DNA of 64,000 nt, from positions 19,848,160-19,912,159 of the forward strand of contig NC_080055.1 in assembly GCF_026212465.1 (NCBI RefSeq). Reading direction: 5' to 3'. Below are positions 1 through 11,076 of this stretch, piece by piece (the stretch's first letter is position 1; the number at the start of each line of letters is the position of its first letter). The position numbers were made by a program, and so were the translations under genes. A model generated the notes under the pieces. The model saw nothing but the letters and a program-made list of their open reading frames with translations, ran no database searches and had not been told where the DNA came from. The stretch is from Amaranthus tricolor. Lineage: Eukaryota; Streptophyta; Magnoliopsida; Caryophyllales; Amaranthaceae.

Positions 1-2
1 TA

Positions 3-880
3 AGTAACTTCAACCGTCAAATAGGTAATGTGAAGTTGAAGAAGATGTTTGGACAGATTGCAGAGCAAAGACAATCACATAAGGTCATCGAGGGATTGAA
101 GGCCATTGGTGTTGCTAATCGATAGGCTCTTTTTTGGATTGATCAAGTTGGTGATATGTGTAAATGGTCAATATGTCATGATGGAGGGTATAGGTATGGT
201 GTTACTAATACCAACTTAGCCGAAGTATTTAATAACGTGATGAAGGGTGTACGTTTCTTGCCCATAACTACTCTTGTGGAGTTCATATTCTATCGTGTTA
301 ATGATTATTTCGTTAAAAGATGCGAGAATGCAAACGCATGCCTAATTGGGGGAAATAAGTACACTTCACACGCCACTAGAATTATCACTCGTAACATTGA
401 GAAGGCAAACTACCATGAGATCGTCGCATTTGACTACAGAGAAAGCCTTTTCCAAGTTAAGATTAGGCGTGGTAATAGAGGTTCCGCCAAGGGTGGTAAA
501 ATATAAAGTGTTGATATGGGAGAGATGAAATGCACTTGTAACAAACCATCCATATATCACTTAACTTGTTCTCATGTTCTTGCCGTATGTATTAAACGAC
601 ACTTATCTTACGAGCATTTTGTGGACTCCTGCTACACGACCTAGAGCTATGTCAACACATATGAATCCATATTCTTGTTGTTAATTGATAAGAGGTCATG
701 GCCTCAATATACTGGTGTTGAGGTGATACACGATCCAGATCACATTCGTGGACTAGGAAGATCTAAGTTCAGGAGGATCACGAACGAAATGGACGAAGGA
801 TCGCGAAGACGCAACGCTTGTCGACAGTGTGGTAGTGACGGTCACAACACTAGAACTTGCACGTCAAGGTTAACAGTATC
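3..880 (+). pseudogene. MuDR/MURA-type transposase, C-terminal part, decayed
   Basis: One continuous frame reads through the region with three in-frame stops (TAG 123-125, TAA 504-506, TAG 642-644). The part at 156-506 has the look of the MULE transposase catalytic C-terminal region, including the AEVFNNVMKG block. It is followed by a SWIM zinc finger at about 534-590 (CTC, then a CSH pair) and a CCHC-like knuckle at about 826-870 (CRQCGSDGHNTRTC). This is the usual domain order of plant MURA proteins. All three stops are one C-to-T change away from glutamine codons. The N-terminus lies outside the window. It cannot encode an active enzyme. Confidence 0.7.
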
Positions 881-1066
881 TATATTTGAGTATATAAACG
901 TAAAGACTATGAAACAAATAAATAACACAAGTAAATAATTTGAGTACTACTTAAGTAGGCGGATCATAGGAATAGTGTACTATGGGATGTCCAGGTTATT
1001 GAATTTACCCTTTTTTAATTTATATGCCTTAATACTATTGAGTACTACTTTGAGCTAACATAATAT

Positions 1067-1612
1067 TTGCAGGTGTCCGACACGGAGACCATATACACCA
1101 GGCATCGCGATTCAGCTCCGTGGGCGATTGACGCACGGATCGTCCCGTACCTTCAGCTCGCGAGGTTGTATGACTTCCACCAAATCGCGTACGGGAGAGT
1201 CGATCGGGCGCTAGTCACGGCTTTAGTCAAGCGGTGGCGCCAGGAGACTCATACCTTCCACCTACCTCTAGGTGAGACTACCGTCTCATTACTTAACGTA
1301 GTTGTGCTTACACGGCTTCCCATCGAGGGACATGTCGTGTGCACCGATGGATGCCAACTCGAAAGCTGGTAAGGCAAAGTCCATAGATTATTAGAATTCT
1401 GACCTCCGGCAGAGGTAACCAAAGGGAGTAGCCTGCGCGTAACATGGCTTGCGCAGAACTTCTCTCACCTCCCTGAAGGTGTTGATGACGCCACCATTGA
1501 GAGATATGCTAGGGCGTATCTCTTATATTTGATTGGTGTTGTCTTGTTCTCTGACAAGACCGGCAACCGGGTACAACTATTGTACTTGACGTTGCTTTGT
1601 TCCTTTTATTAA
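1067..1612 (+). pseudogene. Plant mobile domain (PMD, aminotransferase-like) protein, N-terminal exon, decayed
   Basis: The translation has the PMD start pattern: a WAID..IVPYLQLARLYDF block, RVDRALVTALVKRW, then HTFHLPLGE. It continues past a TAG at about 1369 into VTWLAQNF..LPEGVDDATIERYARAYLLYLIG, a second typical PMD block. An AG precedes the exon at about 1072. PMD proteins are either host factors of the MAIN/MAIL1 type or cargo of MULE and other elements. Here the neighbours (transposase, GRF gene) mark it as element-borne. The sequence between this exon and the downstream PMD pieces is shortened relative to copy B, which keeps the YSWGSAALAYLY block that is missing here. Confidence 0.65.
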
Positions 1613-1660
1613 ATGTTTTTGTGTTTCTTTTACTTACTTATAATTGTAATTCATAGCTTT

Positions 1661-1704
1661 AGGTGTGGGAGCATGTTCCCATTGGTCAACCGATGAGGAG
1701 TGTG
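1661..1704 (+). pseudogene. PMD gene exon fragment, left of the Copia insertion
   Basis: An AG acceptor after TTCATAG precedes an exon matching copy B at 53722, where LWAWEHV is intact. Here the first tryptophan codon is TAG. The exon is cut at 1704 by the LTR element and resumes at 12272. The target duplication GTGTG at 1700-1704 is part of this exon. Confidence 0.6.
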
Positions 1705-2897
1705 TGTTGGAATATGAAGAGATGATCAAAAGCAACAAGAGGGGGGGGGGGGGTGAATTGTTGTGTATTGAGTTGTACTACGTTTTTGCTCTAACTTGCG
1801 GAATTTTAGCAAACAAAATAAAACTTAAACTTAAGAAGCAAGAAATAAAAAGAGACAAAGATTTTACGTGGAAACCTTCTTGGCCTAATAAGAAGGAAAA
1901 ACCACGACCCCCCGGGATTTCAAAATTCTCACTATGTTAAGGCAATCAATTACAATTACACAAAACAATGTTTGCTTCACTCGAAGCTTCTCTACTCTAG
2001 GCCTAATTCTCTTTCTCTATTCTCCTTCTCTTTCTCTTCTCACGTTTCTCTTCTCTATTCCCTTAGACTTCCCACAAGTCTAATTACAACAAAACACTCA
2101 TTAACCCTTACAAGGCCAATTCTCAAGAGATTAAAAATTAAAATAATTACTTAAGAAAAATATAATAAATTAATTGGCATTGGAAAACTGAAAATATTTT
2201 TCTTAAGATGATCTCCCTTTAATGGACACTCTTTTTTTTTCTCTTGGATTCATTTTGGTTCGAGCAAAGTCCCTTCTATTTATAGTGGGAACAGCCAGCA
2301 GTTTCCTCAGACATACCTCCCACTACCCCCACGTTCTCAAAACAAAAGGTGGTGGAATTATGAAAGTGTCCGGCTGTTATTTGCTCAAAGAAAAATCAGT
2401 TTCCTTAATGCTAAAAATAGCATAGGAGTTAAAAACATAAGATCCTAAAAAATAGGAGATCTAAATCTAATGAAGAAAAAGTCTTGGGCTATTTTTAGAA
2501 AACCTAAAAATAGATTTGCCAACCAATTTATTAATTAATTAAGCAATTAAATTAATTCTAAACCATTACATCAACTTAAAAACATAAAATAATTAATTCG
2601 CAATTTTCCAGTCGATGTTATTCTCCAGACCTGCTACGTAGGAACAACGTACTGTCTCCAGCTTCAACTTCAGTCAAAATGTTCATTTTAGGAACAGTAG
2701 ACTGTACGTCTACTTTGAACATTATAACACTTATCTAACATCTTGGACATATTAAGACATGTACATCTTCCACGAACCAAGTCATAGGCTTCATCAACGA
2801 TTTCAACAAAATCAGATATATACCTACAAAACAATCTCTAAAAATATGTTTGTTTATATAAAAGTGAAGTCATCATCAAAACCTTAAGAGGCCAACA
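1705..2897 (-). repeat. 3' LTR of the Sirevirus-like element
   Basis: It matches 11077-12266 almost base for base. Differences seen: a G run of 13 (1741-1753) versus 10, AACATAAAAT versus AACAGAAAAT near 2583, and ATCAGATAT versus ATCGGATAT near 2812. It contains a TATAAATAG promoter motif on the minus strand at 2276-2285. Small open frames inside it (for example near 1665-1940) are repeated in both LTRs and look non-coding. Confidence 0.93.
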
Positions 2898-2912
2898 AAT
2901 TCCCCCTTTTTG
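2898..2912 (-). promoter_or_regulatory. Polypurine tract next to the 3' LTR
   Basis: On the sense (minus) strand the sequence AAAAAGGGGGAATT lies directly before the 3' LTR start TGTTGG. This is the expected plus-strand priming site for reverse transcription. Confidence 0.75.
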
Positions 2913-3423
2913 ATGAGGACAAACTTTATAAACAAACTTAAGTAAAATAGAGCAAAACAAAATTCTTAGAGCATACTAGAGATTAAAGCAACTCTAAATA
3001 ACTTAGCAAATCAACTCGTTACAATATAATTTACCAAGCATTCACAATAAAACAATTTACTCCATAATATCAAATATGTTTAAAAATTTTCAAAATTTAA
3101 TTAATCTAAAACTTAAATGAAATAAACTTAAATTAATTAAACTGACATAATTAAACTAACATAATAAAACTAACACAAATTATTAAGTATTTTCAACAAA
3201 AACAACTTGAAAACAAATTTACAAAAACAAGTAAATATCAATCAACTTATCAATCAACTTGAAAACACAGATGATCATTAAGCAACTTGAAAACACAGAT
3301 GATCATTAAGCTAGCATAAACTCAGCACATTATCATCAATAACATTATCATCAATAAGAAACAATATAAATCAACCAAGATATGTTACTGTGTATTCACT
3401 GCTCTTCTTAAGTTTGTGCATAA

Positions 3424-3445
3424 TATTCCCCCTTTTGTCATCAAT
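3424..3445 (-). promoter_or_regulatory. Second polypurine-tract-like copy
   Basis: The sense strand reads GATTGATGACAAAAGGGGGA and AT, closely resembling the tract abutting the 3' LTR and its upstream TCATCA context, about 0.5 kb internal to it. Multiplied PPT copies are a known Sirevirus trait. Confidence 0.55.
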
Positions 3446-3720
3446 CAAATAGAATTAGGGGTTATCAAACCTTAGCACAAACCATATAGATTTGTCAGTG
3501 ATGAAAGCAAGAAACAATAATAAAAGTAAGTGCCATGAACAATAATCAAACCTGCATATAGTTAGTTGTCACAGACCATTAAGAAAAGCAAAGAAAAGAA
3601 AAGTAGCAATTGTTCAACGTAACAACAACAATGTACCCCAGATGGTACAAAGTAAAAAGTGAAATTGTTTGTGAAATGCAACAGCCATTCAAATCTTAAA
3701 AAAAAATATAGGGAGAGGGT

Positions 3721-4803
3721 TCAAGGGGCAGTCTCTTCTTCATCCACATATTCGGTCTGCACTTCTACTGTATCCAACTTTGCACCAAGACGATTCTCTA
3801 TCATGGTAAGTTGATCAACAATTGAAGTGAGTGAGACACGAACTTCATCTTGAAAAGCACTGAATTGAGACTGTAGGTCAATGAGCTTGGAGAGAACAGA
3901 ATGTGAGGAAGCTGTAGAGATAGGATCAGCACAACCAATACCAGGAGATGATGGAAATGGTGGTGGTGTAAAGTGAATAGGTGATGGAGGTGGTGATGGA
4001 GAGTGATTTGTTGGTGGAGTGGTTGGCTTGGGAGAGAGAGGTTCATTTGAAGTAGGCTCAGGAATGGTTTCAGTGATATCATCAACCATTGCAGCCTTTC
4101 GTTTTGAAGCAAGCCTCCTACTCTTCCTTTGAATAGCTTTACCCTTCTTCCTTAAGGCAATCACAACCTCTTCATCACTGGAATCATGACAGAAATCATG
4201 AGGCACTTCTTCTCCTAAAGCTTCTTCCTCTCCTTGTTCCCCCTCAGTTCTTGTCCCCTCCTCCTGTTCCCTCTCTTTTCCTTCTTCAGTGGGAACAGGT
4301 CCTTGTTCTTCCTCCTCTACTTCATCTTTTTCTTTTTCTTTTTCTTTTTCTTCTTCTTTTTCTTCTCCTTTTTCTTTCTTTATTTTTACTTCTTTTTCAA
4401 TTTCTTCTTCTTCTTCCTCCATTTCCTCCTCATCAGAACCTACATCAATTACTTCTTCTGATTCATTTATTAACACCCCTTCATCATTTAATTGGAGATG
4501 CAAATTTTTCAGACACCGTGCACCAATTTTCATATTGGGACCCATTGGGAACTCCAGCCCATCCAATGGTACCCCAAGCTTACGAAAAATCCATGTCAAC
4601 AGCCCACCATAGCCCACAACATTCTTCTTCTCAATGCAGTCAGATAAATGTGATATCATCAAAGATGGAAAATTTATTTTTATTTGATTGTCCATGCAAT
4701 AAATCAAAGTTGCATCACGTAGACTCACCTCACTCCTCTTAGAGTTTCGGGGCAAGATGAATCTTCGTGCTACATTATAGAGTAATTTATGCAATGGAGA
4801 CAA
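3721..4803 (-). pseudogene. Envelope-like third ORF of the Sirevirus-like element, distal part
   Basis: 360 codons in the same frame as 4828-5433 and separated from it by one TAA (4828-4830), so both were probably one frame of about 570 codons. The N-terminal 100 residues resemble the conserved plant retrotransposon envelope-like/'putative plant transposon protein' region (LHKLLYNVARRFILPR, then GGLLTWIFRKLGVPLDG). After that come a Glu/Lys-rich run at about residues 120-190, a basic patch (KSRRLASKRK), a proline-rich stretch and a short C-terminal helix with heptad-like spacing (FQDEVRVSLTSIVDQLTMIE). I see no clear membrane segment, so calling it an envelope would be by family position only. 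Confidence 0.6.
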
Positions 4804-4827
4804 GACATTGTGACTGATTTTACCCCT

Positions 4828-5433
4828 TTATTGTTCAACCCTTAAAAACTTAAAAATCGTTTTTTCATTTATTCCAGAAAAAACTATCTTAGTACCAACA
4901 CAGTATGTATCAAAACCAACATTCGGAATATTGAACCATTCTGCCAACAAAGCGCTGTTAAACTCTAATTTCATGTTCCTAACCATACTAGAACACATTC
5001 CACATTCAATGGAGAAGTTTGAAATAAACTCTCGCATAATGTTTGGGAAAATGGGATTACAACTATACTCAGTCATCAAAACCTCCCATTCTTGAAATTT
5101 TAAAATAGTATGAAGTTGAGGAATGTGTGTAGAGTTATACCAGTACTTATCTACCCCAAATCCAATAGACATTTCCTTAGCAATCTCTTCAGCACTATTA
5201 GGATCAACTTGCTTCAAACGCTTGACCGCTTTGGAGGATGATTCACTTTTTGGTGAGAATATTTTGCGTTTTGTTCCAACATTTTCAGTGGTTTCTTGGG
5301 ATGGTGATGGTGCAGCGTTCAATAATGGGGGTGGATGAACAATTTTTAAGGGTTTTGGCTGGATGTTTTGGTGAGATTTAGAGGCTTTCTTTCCTGATTT
5401 AGGCGTTTTCTTGCTTGATTTTGGAGTTTTCAT
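4828..5433 (-). pseudogene. Envelope-like third ORF of the Sirevirus-like element, proximal part
   Basis: 201 codons starting with a Lys/Ser/Pro-rich tail (MKTPKSSKKTPKSGKK) that looks like a basic disordered region, with a possible nuclear signal KAVKRLK. A folded region from about residue 80 follows (IAKEMSIGFGVDKYWYN, FISNFSIECGMCSSMVRN, ALLAEWFNIPN), a pattern seen in plant retroelement third-ORF proteins. It ends at TAA 4828-4830, one C-to-T step from CAA; the frame then continues into 3721-4803. It lies about 520 bp downstream of the pol stop. Confidence 0.6.
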
Positions 5434-5957
5434 GTTTGAATTTTGAAAGGTTGAAAGAAGAAGGGGGACGGTTTCTTGAGACGGTTTTTGAAGAAGACGT
5501 GTGAAGTGTGAAGTACGGGAAAGGTTAATAAAGCGGTGAAGTGACGGTTACCTCAAGTCCAATCCCTTTAATGTTCTAATCATTGCGTTTGATATGGAAG
5601 GATTTTGAAGTGATGGGATTGAAAACCGTTTCCTATTGTTTTTAATTTTAGTTGGCCGTACATTTTTAAGAAAAATGTGAAATATGAATAAATTATGAAT
5701 ATTAAAGTAAAATATGAAAACAAAATGAAAAAAAATGATGAATTATGATATATAAAAAAAATTATAAAGAAAATAACGAACATATTGCTGTGGTCTGATC
5801 AAACTAACAACATGCAAACAAGAAAATATTCATAGTACAAACTTCATTACGTGTTTACCTGATCCATGCAATAATTGATTTTCAATCAAAATTTTGAGGT
5901 TGATTCCTGACCCTTTTTTTTTCATGATGCTTCATTGGAAATTTTATGCAACCAACT
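5434..5957 (-). other. Spacer between pol and the envelope-like frame
   Basis: No coding frame is convincing here. The sequence is A/T-rich at 5640-5790 and includes a poly-T tract near 5914. In the element's sense direction it would be the pol 3' region and the leader of the third frame. Confidence 0.4.
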
Positions 5958-7445
5958 TTAGTGGAGCTTGATCATACCAAGTTCCAATCTCATCTTTTCA
6001 TATTGTTCCCTTGGAAGCGATTTGGTCAGAATGTCTGCAACTTGTTCATTAGTATTGACATGCTTTAATACAATTTTTTTGTGTTCTACGTTATCCTTAA
6101 GGAAATGATGTCTAATATGTATATGTTTAGCTCGTGAATGATGCACTGGATCTTTAGATATACATATGGCACTGGTATTATCACAATAAATAGGAACACA
6201 TTCAAATTTAATAATAAAATCTCTTAGTTGCTGTTTTATCCAAAGCATTTGGGAACAGCAAGCTGCTGCTGCCACGTATTCAGCTTCGGCTGTGGATAAT
6301 GCAATCGTGTTTTGTTTCTTGGAACTCCATGAAACTAAACAGGAGCCAAGAAATTGTACCATACCTGACGTGCTTTTTCTATTAACTAGATCGCCTGCAT
6401 AATCTGCATCGCTAAAACCTTTTAAATCATAAACATCACTTTTAGGATAAAATAGGGACAAGTCGTTTGTTCCCTTCAAATATCTTAAAATTCGTTTGAC
6501 TGCCGTGAGATGTGATTCTTTAGGATTTGATTGAAATCTAGCACATAAACTAACACTAAATGAAATATCGGGTCTACTTACAGTTAGATATAATAAGGAA
6601 CCTATCATGCCTCGATACATTGTTTGATCTACGTTAGTTCCTTTTAGGTCTTCATCTAATCTAACATTTGTAGCCATTGGTGTATGGTTGGTTTTAGCGT
6701 TGTTTAGTCCATATTTCTTTAAAAGTTCTTTTATGTATTTTTGTTGATGAATAAAAATACCATTTTCAGTTTGTTTAATTTGTAAACCAAGAAAGAAATT
6801 TAATTCTCCCATCATGCTCATTTCAAATTCTGTGCCCATTAGGTTAGCAAATTCCTTACATAATAAATCATTAGTAGCACCAAAAATAATATCATCAACA
6901 TAAATTTGAACAACCAAAATATAAGAACCTTTATTCTTAAAGAACAAGGTTTTGTCGATTTTTCCTCTAACAAAGTTATTTTGTATCAAAAACTTTGACA
7001 GTCTTTCATACCATTGCCTAGGAGCTTGCTTTAAGCCATATAGAGCTTTATCAAGCTTATAGACATGATCAGGACAAGAGGTATTCTCAAAACCTGGAGG
7101 TTGTTCAACAAACACTTCTTCATCAAGAAATCCATTTAAGAAAGCACATTTCACATCCATTTGATATAATTTAAAATTCATAAATGCAGCAAAAGAAATT
7201 AAAATTCTAATAGCCTCTAACCTTGCTACTGGAGCAAATGTCTCAGTGTAATCAATACCTTCTTGTTGATTATATCGTTTGACCACGAGTCTTGCTTTGT
7301 TTCTTACAATTATTCCATGCTCATTTAGCTTATTCCGAAATACCCATTTTAAACCGATTACCTTTTTGTGTTTTGGTTTGGGTTCCAAGTGCCATACCTT
7401 ATTTCTTTCAAACTCGTTCAATTCATCTTGCATGCTACGACCCAT
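5958..7445 (-). pseudogene. Copia polyprotein: reverse transcriptase and RNase H (Sirevirus-like)
   Basis: 495 codons cover RT and RNase H. Visible marks are [12 protein letters not shown] at the start, [32 protein letters not shown], the catalytic YVDDIIFG (copia YVDD), then [16 protein letters not shown] and the RNase H blocks [46 protein letters not shown] and [11 protein letters not shown]. The first methionine is an artefact of a frameshift. The true polyprotein enters from 7418-7819 in another frame, where one base seems to be missing after ..DSEWV at about 7435. The domain itself looks intact. Confidence 0.85.
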
Positions 7446-7819
7446 TCGGAATCCTTTAAAGCTTCCTCGTGATTTTTAGGTTCAAGTGATGATAGGAATG
7501 CAAAGTGTGCACAAAAGTTTCTCAGTTGAGATCTGGTTTGTGTTCCCTTATTCATATCACTTATAATCAGATCAAGAGGATGATAACTTTGGTATTTCCA
7601 AGGTTTAGGCACAAATTCTCTGGAGGGAACAGTAGCATGTTCTGATTCAGCATCTTGATTTGCATTTTGTTCAGCTACTGGATCATCTTGGTCATCTGTG
7701 GGAACAGCTGGATTGGGAACAGTCTGCTGGTCCTGTTGAGCTGGCAGTTCCTGGATTTGGTCAGTTTCCCCTGCCTCTTCTTGTATTGGCTGTTCACCTG
7801 CTGTTCCTGGATCTTGCAT
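7418..7819 (-). pseudogene. Copia polyprotein: linker between integrase and RT
   Basis: Acidic, Gln/Pro-rich linker followed by PKPWKYQSYHPLDLIISDMNKG and the [11 protein letters not shown] block that normally leads straight into RT. It is in frame with the integrase ORF at 7880-9175 but cut off from it by TAG 7880-7882, and it leaves frame near 7435 by an apparent 1-base loss. Confidence 0.7.
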
Positions 7820-7879
7820 TTTAACTCCTTCATCATCATCTTCTAAATTTGCAAGACCTATTTTAATATTATTTGTTTC

Positions 7880-9175
7880 CTATTCACTTGTTGAAAAGTT
7901 AGTTTCATCAAAAATTATGTGAATAGATTCCTCTACGCACATTGTTCTCTTATTATAGACTCTGTAAGCTTTGCTATGTGATGAATAACCGAGGAATACT
8001 GCTTCATCACTTCTTTCATCAAATTTACCTATATTTCGTTTACCATTCACATGAACAAAACATTTGCATCCAAACACACGAAAATAGCAAATATTTGGTT
8101 TAACACCTTTGAGTAATTCATAGGGTGTCTTAGAAGTAATTGGTCTTATTAACACACGATTCAAAATATAGCATGCAGTATTGACGGCCTCGGCCCAAAA
8201 ATTCCTAGGTAGACCACTAGTAATCAACATGGTCCTAGCCATTTCTTCTAAGGTTCTATTCTTCCTTTCCACCACTTCATTTTGTTGTGGTGTTCTAGGA
8301 GCGGAAAAATTATGATTTATACCATGTTCATCACAATAATTCATGAAGTTTGAGTTTTCAAATTCTTTGCCATGATCCGATTTAATGTGAAGAATTGAAT
8401 TATTGGTAGATTTTTGTATTTTATTTGCAAAAGATACAAACGCATCGAAAGCTTCATCTTTGCTTGCTAAAAATAAGGTCCTAGTAAATCTACTAAAATC
8501 ATCAACTATGACAAACACATATCTTTTGCCACTACGACTTTGTGTTCTCATAGGTCCACATAGATCCATATGAATTAATTCTAATGGTCTAGAGGTAGTC
8601 ACCAGAAACTTTGATTTAAAGGATGACCGCACTTGTTTTCCTTTAGCACAAGGATCACAAATTTCATTTTTGAGTAATTTTATTGCTGGTAATCCTCTTA
8701 CTAGGTCTTTTGATCTTAAGGTGTTAATCAATGAATAGCTAGCATGACCTAGACGCTTGTGCCAAAGAAGTGGGTCTTCTTCTATAACGCTTAAACACGT
8801 TAGACTGTTTCTGGGAACAGTGTCCAGGTCCACCACATAGGTGTTCCCTTTTCTGATTCCCTCTAGTATAGGGTCTCCTGTGTTGTTCCTAGAAATTATA
8901 CATCGTTCAGAAGTAAACTTAACAGAGTTACCTTTGTCACAAAATTGAGAAATACTTAAAAGATTGTGTTTTAGATTCTCGACTAAAAATACATTATCAA
9001 TGGCATGGGAGCTTGATCTTCCAACTTTTCCTTTGGCGATTATTTCACCCTTCATATTATCACTGAAGGTTACAGTTCCCCCATCATACGCTTCAAGTGA
9101 GAGAAATCTTGATTTATCACCCGTCATGTGCTTGGAACACCCACTGTCGAGATACCATGAGTTGTTCCCCCTCAC
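7880..9175 (-). pseudogene. Copia polyprotein: protease and integrase
   Basis: The frame opens with the aspartic protease active site WYLDSGCSKHMTG. Next are the GAG-pre-integrase zinc-binding segment (LLWHKRLGHAS..INTLRS, C-x2-C at CDPCAKG) and the integrase core (HMDLCGPMRTQS..YVFVIVDDFSRFTRT, IKSDHGKEFEN, APRTPQQNEVVERKNRT), with D, D and E catalytic positions present. The integrase tail SKTPYELLKGVKPNICYFRVFGCKCFV is also intact. It is in frame with gag upstream across one TAG and with the linker downstream across a second TAG, so the original product was a single long polyprotein. Confidence 0.85.
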
Positions 9176-9193
9176 TTGAGCCTGTAAAGCAAA

Positions 9194-11008
9194 CTAATGG
9201 TTAGTTTTAGGAACCCAGTCAGCCTTGGGTTCCCTGTCGATTAAATTTGAATCATGTTTCTCAATCCATATGCATTCGACATAAGTTTCATTTGCTTTAG
9301 TGTGCTGTTCCCTTTTTACACATTGATATTTTAGGTGTCTATTTTTACCACAAAAGGAACAGATTTTGCTACTAGGGAGATCTACATAGACTTTTTTTCT
9401 TTTTTCATGCTTAACATAACCTAGACCTTCTTTACTCTTGGTTTTAGCATTTAGAATCCATTTGGGAATTTCATTGATTTTCCCTTTTCCTCTTAAGTTA
9501 ATTTGATCTTTTAGAAACTTATTTTCTTTTTCATATGATTCTAATTTTAATTTTATTTCTTGAAATTCCGTGCTAAACACATGAGTGGTTTTATCATTTT
9601 CAACCAATTTTAATCCTAGCAATTTGTTTTGATTTAATTCAATGTTAAGAATAATGAAATCCTGCTTTAATTTCTCCAATTGTTCTTTTAAAATGATATT
9701 CTTTTCTAGCAAATCAAAAAATCTACTTTGCACATCGATCCTAAAGGAATTTAGGTATGAGATATGATCTTTACTTAAGTTAAGGTCTTTCTCAATTTGG
9801 AGACACTTAGCTGTTTTTTCATTCAACTTTTCTTGTGTCTCTAATAGCAATTTGATTAATTTATTCTTACTTAAATTAGACAGTTGTTTAGGAGATGGAC
9901 TAGAAGACATTACCTCTTTTTCCTTAGACTCTTCATGAGATGCCATGAGACACAGATTTGCGGTTTCTTCCTCTATTGGCGCTTCAGTTTCAGCTTCGCT
10001 TTCACTATCACCCCAAGCTGCGATCATAGCCTTTCTAAAATCAGTTTTGAAGTTTCTCTTCTTATATTGTTTTCCAACTTCTCTTGCTTTTCCCTTGCCC
10101 TTCTCATTTTTCCATTGAGGGCAATCCTTGATGAAGTGATCAGTGCTCCCACACTTGTGGCATTCAAAATTTGTCTTCAAGTTAGCAGTTCCCTTTTCTT
10201 TGTTGTTTCTTTGGTTTCTATATCTGCTGTTCCTGAAGAATTTTTTGAATTTACGTGCCAACATAGCAGCTTCCTCTTCCCCAGCTTCTGATTCTTCACT
10301 ATCATCTGCTGCCAGAGCCAGTCCTTTGTTTCGGGAACTGTCAGCTGTTCCCAAATGCAATTCATGAGTCATGAGGGAACCAGCCAACTCTTCCAAATTA
10401 AACTTGGTGAAATCTTTCGATTCCTGAATGGCTGTGACCTTAGCTCTCCAGCGTTCGTCTTGAGGAAGACTCCTAAGTATTTTCCTAACTTGTTCATCAA
10501 CGGGAATGATCTTACCAAGAGAGACCAATTCATTCGTGATATTTGTGAACCTGGTGAACATCTTTTGAATGTTCTCTCTAGGTTCCATAACGAACCTTTC
10601 ATATTTGGACATTAGGAGGTCAATCTTGGATCGCTTCACTTCACTAGTACCTTTATGTGTAACTTTCAGCAGGTCCCAAATTTGCTTAGCAGTTTTGCAA
10701 CCCATTATACGATTGTGTTCATTGGGTCCAAGACCACAGTGAAGCAATTTGATAGCAAGAGCGTTCATCTCCATCTTTTGAAAATCTTCTTTTTCATATT
10801 CAGTGATTGGTTTTGGAATAGCTTCGTTATTGGAGTTGATGGTCGTCACCTCAAAGTCTCCAACTTCAATAACTCTCCAAACTTGATAGTTTTCGGCCTT
10901 TATGAAGATTTCCATTCTATTTTTCCAGTAAGTATAGAATTTCCCATCAAACATGGGTGGCCTTTGTGTGGAGTACCCCTCTTCCATGCGCTCATTCATC
11001 TTCAACAT
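9194..11008 (-). CDS. Copia gag, Sirevirus type
   Basis: 604 codons, full length. The N-terminal UBN2-type gag starts with RPPMFDGKFYTYWKNRMEIF; a CCHC zinc knuckle (CHKCGSTDHFIKDC) sits at about residue 285. Then come a basic run (KKRNFKTDFRKAMIAAWGDSESE), a helical coiled-coil stretch at about 380-500, and a second CCHC-like motif (CSFCGKNRHLKYQC) near residue 560. The two-knuckle long gag is typical of Sireviruses. The frame ends at TAG 9194-9196 just before the protease; codons on either side match a continuous gag-pol. It follows the primer site by about 55 bp. Confidence 0.85.
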   Translation of the reverse strand: MLKMNERMEEGYSTQRPPMFDGKFYTYWKNRMEIFIKAENYQVWRVIEVGDFEVTTINSNNEAIPKPITEYEKEDFQKMEMNALAIKLLHCGLGPNEHNRIMGCKTAKQIWDLLKVTHKGTSEVKRSKIDLLMSKYERFVMEPRENIQKMFTRFTNITNELVSLGKIIPVDEQVRKILRSLPQDERWRAKVTAIQESKDFTKFNLEELAGSLMTHELHLGTADSSRNKGLALAADDSEESEAGEEEAAMLARKFKKFFRNSRYRNQRNNKEKGTANLKTNFECHKCGSTDHFIKDCPQWKNEKGKGKAREVGKQYKKRNFKTDFRKAMIAAWGDSESEAETEAPIEEETANLCLMASHEESKEKEVMSSSPSPKQLSNLSKNKLIKLLLETQEKLNEKTAKCLQIEKDLNLSKDHISYLNSFRIDVQSRFFDLLEKNIILKEQLEKLKQDFIILNIELNQNKLLGLKLVENDKTTHVFSTEFQEIKLKLESYEKENKFLKDQINLRGKGKINEIPKWILNAKTKSKEGLGYVKHEKRKKVYVDLPSSKICSFCGKNRHLKYQCVKREQHTKANETYVECIWIEKHDSNLIDREPKADWVPKTNH

Positions 11009-11062
11009 CTCTGTGGGAACAGGATACTGCTCTCAGGGTTTCCTGATTAAATGAGGAACAGG

Positions 11063-11074
11063 GCTCTGATACCA
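11063..11074 (-). promoter_or_regulatory. Primer binding site, initiator tRNA-Met type
   Basis: The minus strand reads TGGTATCAGAGC two bases inside the 5' LTR. This is the standard plant Copia primer site and fixes the element's orientation. Confidence 0.9.
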
Positions 11075-11076
11075 AT

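Noticed and set aside
1665..2425. Open frames of 60-90 codons inside the LTR
   Set aside because: Identical frames recur at 11076-11794 because both LTRs share sequence; they have no start context or domain.
4234..4742. Phe/Leu- and Ser-rich open frames on the plus strand
   Set aside because: They are the reverse reading of the Glu/Lys-rich tract of the envelope-like frame.
7880..9196. Programmed stop read-through between gag and pol
   Set aside because: The bases after both TAG codons do not resemble a known read-through context, and a further frameshift and stop are present, so simple decay is more likely.
9884..10291. Plus-strand open frames within gag
   Set aside because: Antisense shadows of the gag coding frame, no independent domain.
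11063..11074. tRNA-Met-like match
   Set aside because: Only 12 bases match a tRNA 3' end; these are reverse-transcription primer sites, not tRNA genes. The same holds at 29990, 42542 and 51391.
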